This document shows, piece after piece, positions 1-5,855 of a stretch of DNA of 5,952 nucleotides. A model generated the notes under the pieces. The model was not told where the DNA came from. It was given only the letters and a program-made list of their open reading frames with translations, and did not search any database. This stretch comes from Flavobacteriales bacterium (GTDB lineage: Bacteria > Bacteroidota > Bacteroidia > Flavobacteriales_D > Crocinitomicaceae). How positions within the stretch are numbered: position 1 is the stretch's first letter; the number at the start of each line of letters is the position of its first letter. Position numbers and translations under genes: made by a program. The stretch spans positions 1 through 5,952 of the forward strand of contig JABJEE010000006.1 in assembly GCA_018665005.1 (NCBI GenBank). Direction: 5' to 3'.

Positions 1-290
1 AATAATGCGTTTTCTGTAATATTTGTTGGGCTTTGGTATAGAAAACTTGAAGCCAACCACAAACTTAAAAACAAGCCACATATTTTTTCCATGACCCCCC
101 AAGACTTATAGGTCCATGGAGTTGTTAATACAAGACAAAAAGCAAAAATCAAACTAGGGTAAAGTGTAAAATAACCAGTCGATTCTGATCCAATATCAAA
201 TAAAAACAAGTTGGAACCAAATGGTAATGTAAGTAACCAGCCGAGAAAAACAAGCCTGATTTTTGCAATATAATTTTCCTTTTTGGTCAC
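1..290 (-). CDS. Multi-spanning membrane protein, N-terminal part; possible O-antigen polymerase/ligase (Wzy/WaaL-like), cut by the left edge
   Basis: This open frame starts at GTG 290 and runs without a stop to base 1, giving 96 full codons. The codon just before the GTG is an in-frame TAA and no ATG occurs until residue 67, so GTG is the best start. The protein begins with a short basic head (VTKKENYIAKIR). Three hydrophobic segments follow, at about residues 11-32, 40-57 and 70-86, separated by short polar loops. The gene lies 22 bases after the stop of a glycosyltransferase and follows a flippase on the same strand, so it is probably the next gene of a polysaccharide operon. Polymerases and ligases of the Wzy/WaaL type are poorly conserved, multi-spanning inner-membrane proteins that often sit in this position; the name rests on topology and context only. 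Another membrane protein of the same cluster is possible. That it is a real gene is fairly sure; its function is tentative. Confidence 0.6.
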   Translation of the reverse strand, partial: MTKKENYIAKIRLVFLGWLLTLPFGSNLFLFDIGSESTGYFTLYPSLIFAFCLVLTTPWTYKSWGVMEKICGLFLSLWLASSFLYQSPTNITENAL

Positions 291-312
291 TTAATTTTTA
301 TTGATTTGTTAG

Positions 313-1551
313 TTATTGGTTTAAATTAATTAATTCTTTTTCTAGTTTGAGTACCTGATATTTCCTATGCAGTTTCTCAATTTCAATGAAATTATAATCA
401 AGTTCGTTATCATTTTCCCACTTCGAGATAATGGCTAAAATACCACGTTTAATTTCTTCGGTGTTATGGAAGTCAGCACAAATTCCTGCGCTACACTTTT
501 CTATCAGTTGTGCAGCCACATCATCTTTATCAAGAATCCCTAGAATAGGTCTTTTTACTGACAAGTAGTCAAATAATTTCCCAGTAAAAATTCCTTTTGC
601 TAAACTTGGAGGGTGTATTAAAAGGCTACAATCTGATTGAGAAAGGATTTCTATTGCTTTTTTGTTATCGACGGTTTTTGTAAATGTGATTTTACTTTCT
701 AGTTCATTGGGAATATGAAAATTCTTATGAGTTCCGATAAATATTATTTTCCAATTCTCCTTCATTTCTCCAGATTTATATAAATCCAACAAAGCACTGA
801 AAAAAGTATCTGGTTTCCTTCTTCCGTAAAATGTTCCTGCATAAACGAATGTAAACACCTTGTTTTTATTATTCATTAATTTAAAATCATGATCATACCC
901 ATTTCTCATTTCGAGAAATTTCAATTCTTTGTTGTCGGTCATTTTCTTGAACCCGTCCAAAATTGGATTACTAACAGATGTAATGATGTCAGCATTACTT
1001 AGTATTTCTTGTTCAACTTCTCTGTAATATGACCTTTCTTTATTACCAATCATTTGATTTAAACTCATTTCGTCTCTCATGTCAGCAATCCAATGAACGT
1101 TGTTATTTCTACTTTTAAAATCAAGTCCAATTAAATGCGAATCTACAGGAGAAAATGACGAGATCATGATATCAATCTTTTTCCTCTTATTAAGTTTTTG
1201 TAGTTCGATTTTTACATTTTTTCTCCACCCTGGAAAATCTGATTTAGAAAAAAAACGAATCAATTTATTATTTAATGAATATATGTGATGCTTCCATTTA
1301 GGCATTGATGGTGTATGATTTCTCATACGTAAAACATTGTTGAAAGGGACATACAGTACATTTGACTTATAGTATTCTTTCTTCAGATGTTTTTTGTCTG
1401 AATTTATTGTAATAACGGAAATATCAAATTGAGAATGATCCAAGTATTTTACTAATCCATTCATTCTATAGGCTGCAATGTGATTGATCGGATAGAAATG
1501 AGCACAAATGAGAACAATATGTTTTTTAATTTCCTTCAATTCTTGAGTCAT
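313..1551 (-). CDS. GT4-like (GT-B fold) glycosyltransferase
   Basis: This is a 412-residue protein, a usual length for family GT4 glycosyltransferases, which move a sugar from a nucleotide sugar to a growing glycan at the cytoplasmic face of the inner membrane. The N-terminal Rossmann-like half opens with a beta strand (HIVLICAHFYP, 11-21) and holds a W-I-A-D-M-R-D stretch at 154-160, resembling the W-x-x-D-x-R-D motif of many bacterial GT4 enzymes. The C-terminal donor-binding half begins near 233 (FTFVYAGTFYGRRKP, strand followed by a basic donor loop). It carries GKLFDYLSVKRPILGI at 324-339, which matches the usual K-x-F-E-Y-L-x-x-x-x-P-I motif but with Asp328 where Glu is common. There is no signal peptide or membrane span. 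The start at 1551 lies inside the end of the flippase gene (26-base overlap), which suggests coupled translation. Donor and acceptor sugars cannot be told. The coding sequence is AT-rich (17 G/C in the 60 bases from 361). Confidence 0.88.
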   Translation of the reverse strand: MTQELKEIKKHIVLICAHFYPINHIAAYRMNGLVKYLDHSQFDISVITINSDKKHLKKEYYKSNVLYVPFNNVLRMRNHTPSMPKWKHHIYSLNNKLIRFFSKSDFPGWRKNVKIELQKLNKRKKIDIMISSFSPVDSHLIGLDFKSRNNNVHWIADMRDEMSLNQMIGNKERSYYREVEQEILSNADIITSVSNPILDGFKKMTDNKELKFLEMRNGYDHDFKLMNNKNKVFTFVYAGTFYGRRKPDTFFSALLDLYKSGEMKENWKIIFIGTHKNFHIPNELESKITFTKTVDNKKAIEILSQSDCSLLIHPPSLAKGIFTGKLFDYLSVKRPILGILDKDDVAAQLIEKCSAGICADFHNTEEIKRGILAIISKWENDNELDYNFIEIEKLHRKYQVLKLEKELINLNQ

Positions 1552-2824
1552 GTTGTTTCACAATAGTAGATAAATAGTAGATAATTAAAATGGACAAAAT
1601 TACCTGAAGCCAGCTAACAATTGAAAAGACATAAAAAATCTTATCCGGATGTGTTTTGAATAGCATTGGTAAGATAAAAAAACCACCTAGTTGAAGAATA
1701 GACGCAATTAAACCTAAAATAAAAAATTGTTTTTGTTTATTAAACACTAACGGTATTGTAGATAATGGAGACAAAATAAAGTTCAACATTAACCATGGAG
1801 CCATAATTTCTGATAATTTACCTGACAAATACCATTCATCTCCGAATACAAATGAAAATATTTCACCGCCAAAAAAATAGATGAAAGAAAATGGGGCAAT
1901 AGACAATAGAATTAAAGTGATTAATAATTTTTTAAAGAGTGGATAAATTTGAATGGCTTGTTTTTTATACTCAGAAATACGATTAAAAAAAACCTGTGAC
2001 ATAGATGCCCCAATAATCATTATTGGTATTCGTAACATTCTGAATGAATGATCAAAAGAACCAAACATATTTTCAGAAAATAGATCGATAATAACAAATG
2101 CAACTATTAAATCTCTTAAGTTGTCAGATAGGGCATGGGGTAGGTTGGCTAACGGAAAGTCTTTGTACTCTCTGACCATAAGATATCCCTTTTGCTTTGA
2201 GATTTTTGTTTTTGGTATTTTGTTTCGACTCATAAAGTCTTTTACAAAATGTAATGATCCGATAAATAGACTAATTACAAATGAGATTATTAAACCAATA
2301 GACCCTGTTCCAATCAGTCCGAATAAAACCCTTAAACCATTAAGGCTTAGAGAGTTTGACATTTTAGATAAAGATATTTTTCGAAATTCTTTTAATCGAA
2401 TAGCCCAATTGGTCCCCAAGTTAAAAAAGACGAGGAACGTTACACCTGCCACAAGTGCAATAACTAAAACATAATAATCTAATTCTTTATTCAATGCTAT
2501 TCCATAGAATAGAGCACCAAGAAAAGTTATAATTACTATAATAAATACTAAACGAAGTATGTAACGAAATAAGAGAAAGGCATGTTTGTCTTTTTTGGGG
2601 AGAGGCAGCGCGAACTCGTATCGAGCAGTTGCGATGGTTGCTACAACAGTTGTTAAACGTTGAAAAATACCAAATTCCCCCATTTCTTCTGGGGTAAACA
2701 ATCTTGTTATAATCGGGGCTAATAAATATCCAATGGCTTGAGCTATAACTGTACCGGTCATTAAGATGGCTAATGATTTTAGGAAATCACTATTAGATAT
2801 TCTTTTTGTAAGGCCTTTAAGCAT
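1526..2824 (-). CDS. wzx: Wzx-type oligosaccharide flippase (polysaccharide biosynthesis protein, MOP superfamily)
   Basis: This 432-residue membrane protein has about 11-12 predicted hydrophobic spans, spread over roughly 16-38, 52-66, 88-110, 117-138, 163-190, 236-250, 264-281, 298-320, 340-361, 366-388 and 396-420. The N-terminus is diagnostic: a T-G-T-x-I-A-Q-A stretch at 23-30, then LLAPIITRLFTPEEMGEFGIF (split here as 34-44 and 45-54) and ATARYEFALPLP at 65-76. This is the pattern of the lipopolysaccharide/capsule flippases of the polysaccharide synthase group. Such proteins move undecaprenyl-diphosphate-linked sugar repeats from the cytoplasmic to the periplasmic side of the inner membrane. 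The ATG at 2824 keeps the whole first span; the next ATG (residue 22) would cut into it. The gene is first in its strand group and is followed by a glycosyltransferase that overlaps its end. The family is confident; the exact glycan is unknown, and wzx is used as the generic name. Confidence 0.9.
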   Translation of the reverse strand: MLKGLTKRISNSDFLKSLAILMTGTVIAQAIGYLLAPIITRLFTPEEMGEFGIFQRLTTVVATIATARYEFALPLPKKDKHAFLLFRYILRLVFIIVIITFLGALFYGIALNKELDYYVLVIALVAGVTFLVFFNLGTNWAIRLKEFRKISLSKMSNSLSLNGLRVLFGLIGTGSIGLIISFVISLFIGSLHFVKDFMSRNKIPKTKISKQKGYLMVREYKDFPLANLPHALSDNLRDLIVAFVIIDLFSENMFGSFDHSFRMLRIPIMIIGASMSQVFFNRISEYKKQAIQIYPLFKKLLITLILLSIAPFSFIYFFGGEIFSFVFGDEWYLSGKLSEIMAPWLMLNFILSPLSTIPLVFNKQKQFFILGLIASILQLGGFFILPMLFKTHPDKIFYVFSIVSWLQVILSILIIYYLSTIVKQHDSRIEGN

Positions 2825-2830
2825 TCAAAA

Positions 2831-2858
2831 CAAAGATAGGGATTTGGAATTGAAACAA
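2831..2858 (-). promoter_or_regulatory. Candidate Bacteroidota-type promoter for the polysaccharide gene group
   Basis: On the minus strand, TATCTTTG (2838-2831) fits the TAnnTTTG -7 element of Bacteroidota exactly, and a TTG (2858-2856) lies 17 bases upstream as a possible -33 element. Only 6 bases separate the -7 box from the flippase ATG at 2824. The transcript would therefore start at or within a few bases of the start codon, giving a leaderless or nearly leaderless message. The match is seen in the sequence; activity is inferred. Confidence 0.45.
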
Positions 2859-2885
2859 TTTATACTTTTACATCTTTGAACTCCT

Positions 2886-2893
2886 TATATTTG
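2886..2893 (+). promoter_or_regulatory. Candidate -7 promoter element for the 3-hydroxybutyryl-CoA dehydrogenase gene
   Basis: TATATTTG fits the Bacteroidota -7 consensus TAnnTTTG exactly and ends 14 bases before the ATG at 2908. No TTG or TTTG occurs 17-23 bases upstream, so the -33 half is poor (only AT-rich sequence there). The predicted leader is about 8-10 bases, A-rich (AAAAACATAAAA), with no Shine-Dalgarno sequence. Confidence 0.4.
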
Positions 2894-2907
2894 TCAAAAA
2901 CATAAAA

Positions 2908-3798
2908 ATGAAAAATATTGCAGTTATTGGAGCAGGGACAATGGGTAATGGAATTGCCCATGTATTTGCGCAATGTGGTTATAATGTAAACCTAATAGAT
3001 GTTTCACCTAAGGCCCTAGAGAAAGGTCTAGCTACTATTACAAAAAACTTGGATCGTCAGGTGGCTAAAGAAAAAATAAGTACTGCTGAAAAAGAGAATG
3101 CCTTGAATAATATTTCTACCATCTCAAATTTAAAAGATGGAGTAAGTGGAGTTGATTTGGTCATTGAGGCAGCGACTGAAAACATTGACTTAAAATTGAA
3201 AATATTTCAAGAGCTAGATACGCTTACAGATGACAATGTGATATTGGCAACCAATACATCCTCCATTTCTATCACGAAAATTGCTGCCGTTACGAATCGG
3301 GCAGACAAGGTGATTGGAATGCACTTTATGAATCCAGTTCCTGTCATGAAATTGGTTGAAATCATTAGAGGGTACTCCACAACGGATGAAGTCACAGAAA
3401 GCATAATGGATCTTTCTAGAAAGTTAAATAAGATTCCGGTGGAGGTAAATGATTATCCTGGATTTGTAGCCAATAGAATTCTGATGCCAATGATTAATGA
3501 GGCCATTTGCACTTTACATGAGGGCGTTGCTGGTGTTTCTGAAATTGATACGGTAATGAAATTAGGAATGGCACACCCAATGGGACCTTTGCAACTTGCC
3601 GATTTTATTGGATTAGATGTTTGCCTGGCTATTATGGAAGTACTTTATGATGGGTTTGGGAATCCAAAATATGCACCCTGCCCGTTATTGGTAAATATGG
3701 TTACTGCAGGAAAATTAGGTGTAAAGTCTGGTGAAGGGTTTTATTCATGGGGGCATGGAACAAAAGACTTAATCGTTTCCGATAAATTTATAAACTAA
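2908..3798 (+). CDS. hbd: 3-hydroxybutyryl-CoA dehydrogenase (3-hydroxyacyl-CoA dehydrogenase family)
   Basis: This 296-residue cytoplasmic enzyme has the usual length for single-domain-pair hydroxyacyl-CoA dehydrogenases, which interconvert 3-hydroxybutyryl-CoA and acetoacetyl-CoA with NAD(P). The Rossmann glycine motif GAGTMG is at 8-13, and an acidic Asp31 at the end of the second strand suggests NAD preference. By spacing against the human enzyme, the catalytic set is complete: Ser118 (in TNTSS), His139 (in GMHFMNP), Glu151 and Asn189 (in GFVANR). The C-terminal dimerisation domain carries HPMGPLQLADFIGLD (223-237) and ends with the family signature GVKSGEGFYSW (271-281). The ATG at 2908 places the first beta strand directly at the N-terminus, as in the family. 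It stands alone on the plus strand, with no thiolase or crotonase beside it, so whether it serves fatty acid or amino acid breakdown or acid/polymer synthesis is open. Its last 11 bases overlap the end of the convergent NUDIX gene. hbd is used here; paaH-like naming is also common. Confidence 0.95.
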   Translation: MKNIAVIGAGTMGNGIAHVFAQCGYNVNLIDVSPKALEKGLATITKNLDRQVAKEKISTAEKENALNNISTISNLKDGVSGVDLVIEAATENIDLKLKIFQELDTLTDDNVILATNTSSISITKIAAVTNRADKVIGMHFMNPVPVMKLVEIIRGYSTTDEVTESIMDLSRKLNKIPVEVNDYPGFVANRILMPMINEAICTLHEGVAGVSEIDTVMKLGMAHPMGPLQLADFIGLDVCLAIMEVLYDGFGNPKYAPCPLLVNMVTAGKLGVKSGEGFYSWGHGTKDLIVSDKFIN

Positions 3799-4228
3799 GA
3801 AACTTTTTAAGTTTTTTGAAAGCCACTTGGTCTGTTTTAAAATTTAGATCCTTGTCTTGTAATTCGTTGATTTTTATCCAACGTTGCTTTTCTCCTTCTT
3901 CTTTGAAGGGAATGATGTAACTGTTGGTCCCTAGACCTTGAATGGTTTTACATTTCACTAAATAATAGAAGCAAGTGACTTGTGTTCCTTCCATAAAAAC
4001 AGACTCTTGAAAATATTCATTAAAATAGATGAGCTCGCATGATTCAATTTCGGCATTTAATTCTTCCATAAATTCCCGATGTAATGCATTTGTTATACCC
4101 TCACCATATTCTACACCACCACCCGGAAATTTTGTAAAAAAAGACTCAAACCGATATTCATCAGATAGAAGTACTTCTTGATTTTCATTGATTATGAAAC
4201 CGTAAACACGAAGATTGAATTGATTCAT
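3788..4228 (-). CDS. NUDIX hydrolase
   Basis: This is a 146-residue single-domain protein of typical NUDIX length. NUDIX enzymes cleave nucleoside diphosphates linked to another group, or damaged nucleotides, using divalent metal. The NUDIX box (G-x5-E-x7-R-E-U-x-E-E-x-G-U) is visible from Gly37: Glu43, then R51-E52-F53-M54-E55-E56-L57-N58-A59. The metal-binding glutamates E52, E55 and E56 are present, but the late box glycine is Asn58. A beta strand with F-P-G-G-G-V-E leads into the box, and RWIKINEL (116-123) resembles the end strand of many NUDIX domains. There is no signal peptide, so it is cytoplasmic. Its ATG overlaps the TGA of the upstream secreted-protein gene (ATGA, 4228-4225), pointing to coupled translation. 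It converges on, and overlaps by 11 bases, the dehydrogenase gene. Substrate cannot be told from sequence; the family is secure. Confidence 0.9.
   Translation of the reverse strand: MNQFNLRVYGFIINENQEVLLSDEYRFESFFTKFPGGGVEYGEGITNALHREFMEELNAEIESCELIYFNEYFQESVFMEGTQVTCFYYLVKCKTIQGLGTNSYIIPFKEEGEKQRWIKINELQDKDLNFKTDQVAFKKLKKFLSL
3800..3817 (+). terminator. Weak candidate hairpin terminator after the dehydrogenase gene
   Basis: Two bases after the dehydrogenase stop, AAACTT and AAGTTT form a 6-base-pair stem around a TTT loop, followed by three more T. The stem has one G-C pair and is thin for an intrinsic terminator. It lies inside the last codons of the opposing NUDIX gene (residues KKLKKFL), where a lysine-rich tail would produce similar sequence by chance. 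Confidence 0.2.
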
Positions 4229-4563
4229 TCACAATCCTTGAAAGGAAAAGGACGGATTTTATCCTTACGTACTATTCCGATATATGGACATTCTACTTTG
4301 TCTCCATTATTCCCAAATAGAGCGATGAATTCCTCTTCAGTCCAAAACGGAAGCTCGGTCGTATAAATTAAAACATTTCCGTTTGTTGGGTCTATACGTA
4401 CCATCCAAATTCCATCTTGTTGACGAATATATTTTTCTGTATTTGAAATGAGTTCGCTGTCTTCAGTTACAAAATGTGCTTGACCGAAGTATTTGTTGAT
4501 GTCTTGAGATTGACAAATACCAGCTATCAATACTGAAAACACAATTAAAATGGAGAATCTCAT
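4225..4563 (-). CDS. Small secreted or periplasmic protein of unknown function
   Basis: This 112-residue protein has a clear signal peptide: Arg2, a hydrophobic core at about 4-15 (SILIVFSVLIAG), and a polar ICQSQ region, with likely cleavage near 19-20. Cys17 is preceded by Ile, so it does not form a good lipobox and a lipoprotein is unlikely. The mature part is about 92 residues. A strand-turn-strand region, MVRIDPTNGNVLIYTTEL at 54-71, is followed by an acidic helix-like stretch (WTEEEFIALFG, 74-84). Two cysteines, Cys92 and Cys111, could form a disulphide in the periplasm. The order of strand, turn, strand and helix recalls heavy-metal-associated (HMA-like) folds, but the metal-binding CxxC is absent, so this is only a shape impression. 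The start lies 11 bases after the enolase stop, and the stop overlaps the NUDIX ATG, so it is probably a real operon member. I do not recognise the family and assign no function. Confidence 0.72.
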   Translation of the reverse strand: MRFSILIVFSVLIAGICQSQDINKYFGQAHFVTEDSELISNTEKYIRQQDGIWMVRIDPTNGNVLIYTTELPFWTEEEFIALFGNNGDKVECPYIGIVRKDKIRPFPFKDCE

Positions 4564-4574
4564 AGAAATAGTTT

Positions 4575-5852
4575 TTATAAATATCGGAACTTTTTCCCAG
4601 GATAAAAAGCATTCTCACCCAGTTCTTCTTCAATTCTGATCAATTGATTATATTTCGCCATACGATCACTACGGGAAGCGGAACCCGTTTTAATTTGTCC
4701 AGTATTCAGAGCTACAGCCAAATCAGCTATCGTGTTGTCTTCAGTTTCACCACTTCTATGGCTCATCACAGAAGTATATTTATTTGCTGTTGCCATTTGC
4801 ACGGCCTCTATGGTTTCTGATAATGTACCTATTTGGTTTACTTTTACTAAAATAGAATTGGCGATACCTTCATTGATTCCTCTAGCGAGTCTTTTTGTAT
4901 TGGTTACGAATAAGTCATCTCCAACGAGCTGTACTTTTTCTCCCAATTGGTCGGTGGCCAATTTCCATCCATCCCAATCATCCTCTGCCAATCCATCTTC
5001 TATAGACGCAATGGGGTATTTCTTACACCAGTCTGCCCAAAATGATACCATTTCTGATGATGTCATTTGCTCTCCGGTAGAATCAAAACAATATTTTCCA
5101 TTTTTGAAAAACTCAGATGAAGCAGCATCAAGCGCAACATAAACATCTTCTCCAGGTTTAAATCCAGCTTTTTCTATGGCTTCGAGAACAACGGTTATTG
5201 CCTCCTCATTCGAACCTAAGTTTGGAGCAAACCCTCCTTCATCTCCTACATTCGTAGACATTCCTTTTGATTTAAGCACCCCTTTGAGGTGATGAAATAT
5301 TTCAGTACCCCACCTTAAACCTTCGGAAAAAGATTTGGCACCAAATGGCATGACCATAAATTCTTGTATGTCAATAAGATTATCTGCATGTGATCCACCA
5401 TTTAGAATATTCATCATGGGTACAGGCATGGTACAAGTTCCAACGCCTCCTATATACCTATACAGACTTAATTGAGCTTCCTCAGCAGCAGCTTTAGCAA
5501 CGGCTAGAGAAGTCCCTAATATGGCGTTGGCTCCTAAATTAGATTTGTTTTCTGTGCCATCCAATTGAATAAGTGCCGTATCAATTGCTTTTTGATCAAA
5601 AATATCCATTCCTCTAAGGGAATCATTGATAATTGTGTTTACATTTTCTACGGCTTTTAAAACCCCTTTCCCTAAATAAATAGAAGGGTCACCATCTCTC
5701 AATTCAACAGCTTCATGAATTCCTGTAGACGCACCAGAAGGAACTGCGGCTCGTCCCATATACCCATTTGCAGTTATTACGTCAACCTCTACAGTTGGAT
5801 TACCTCTTGAATCAAGGATTTGTCTTGCAAAAATTTGATCTATATAGCTCAT
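4575..5852 (-). CDS. eno: Enolase (phosphopyruvate hydratase)
   Basis: This 425-residue cytoplasmic glycolytic enzyme interconverts 2-phosphoglycerate and phosphoenolpyruvate; the length is normal for bacterial enolases. The N-terminal domain begins ARQILDSRGNPTVEVDV (9-25), and the Ser42 mobile loop lies in VPSGASTG (37-44). In the barrel domain the expected residues are all present: His155 (GGSHADN), Glu164, the proton donor Glu205 (GDEGGFAPN), magnesium ligands Asp242, Glu285 and Asp312, catalytic base Lys337 within the signature ILVKVNQIGTLSET (334-347), the SHRSGET loop (364-370) and Lys388. Nothing is missing or broken. It starts 3 bases after the carA stop, with A-rich sequence and no Shine-Dalgarno, so it is cotranscribed with carA. 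Composition is less AT-rich than in the polysaccharide genes (29 G/C in the 60 bases from 4921), as expected for a highly expressed core gene. Confidence 0.98.
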   Translation of the reverse strand: MSYIDQIFARQILDSRGNPTVEVDVITANGYMGRAAVPSGASTGIHEAVELRDGDPSIYLGKGVLKAVENVNTIINDSLRGMDIFDQKAIDTALIQLDGTENKSNLGANAILGTSLAVAKAAAEEAQLSLYRYIGGVGTCTMPVPMMNILNGGSHADNLIDIQEFMVMPFGAKSFSEGLRWGTEIFHHLKGVLKSKGMSTNVGDEGGFAPNLGSNEEAITVVLEAIEKAGFKPGEDVYVALDAASSEFFKNGKYCFDSTGEQMTSSEMVSFWADWCKKYPIASIEDGLAEDDWDGWKLATDQLGEKVQLVGDDLFVTNTKRLARGINEGIANSILVKVNQIGTLSETIEAVQMATANKYTSVMSHRSGETEDNTIADLAVALNTGQIKTGSASRSDRMAKYNQLIRIEEELGENAFYPGKKFRYL

Positions 5853-5855
5853 TTT

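Noticed and set aside
91..100. Run of six C (six G on the coding strand) as a possible phase-variation tract in the left-edge membrane gene
   Set aside because: Six bases is short for a slipping tract, and the frame is intact across it as W-G-V codons; nothing else supports phase variation.
1100..1288. Plus-strand frame with hydrophobic Leu/Phe-rich stretches, resembling a small membrane protein
   Set aside because: It is antisense to the glycosyltransferase; the Leu/Phe runs are the complement of its Lys/Glu/Asn-rich codons.
2121..2474. Plus-strand open frame of 117 codons inside the flippase gene
   Set aside because: It lies fully antisense to a strongly recognised membrane protein, and its translation shows no domain, signal or sensible composition.
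3207..3404. Minus-strand open frame of 65 codons inside the dehydrogenase gene
   Set aside because: It is antisense to the catalytic core of a clear dehydrogenase and has a Val/Ser/Thr-rich translation without recognisable features.
4178..4366. Plus-strand frame of 62 codons across the NUDIX/secreted-protein junction
   Set aside because: It is antisense to both coupled genes, has no start signal, and its translation has no features.
4732..5142. Plus-strand open frame of 136 codons inside enolase
   Set aside because: It is antisense to a conserved, complete enolase reading frame and looks like a by-product of that gene's codon pattern (Ser/Pro-rich, no domain).
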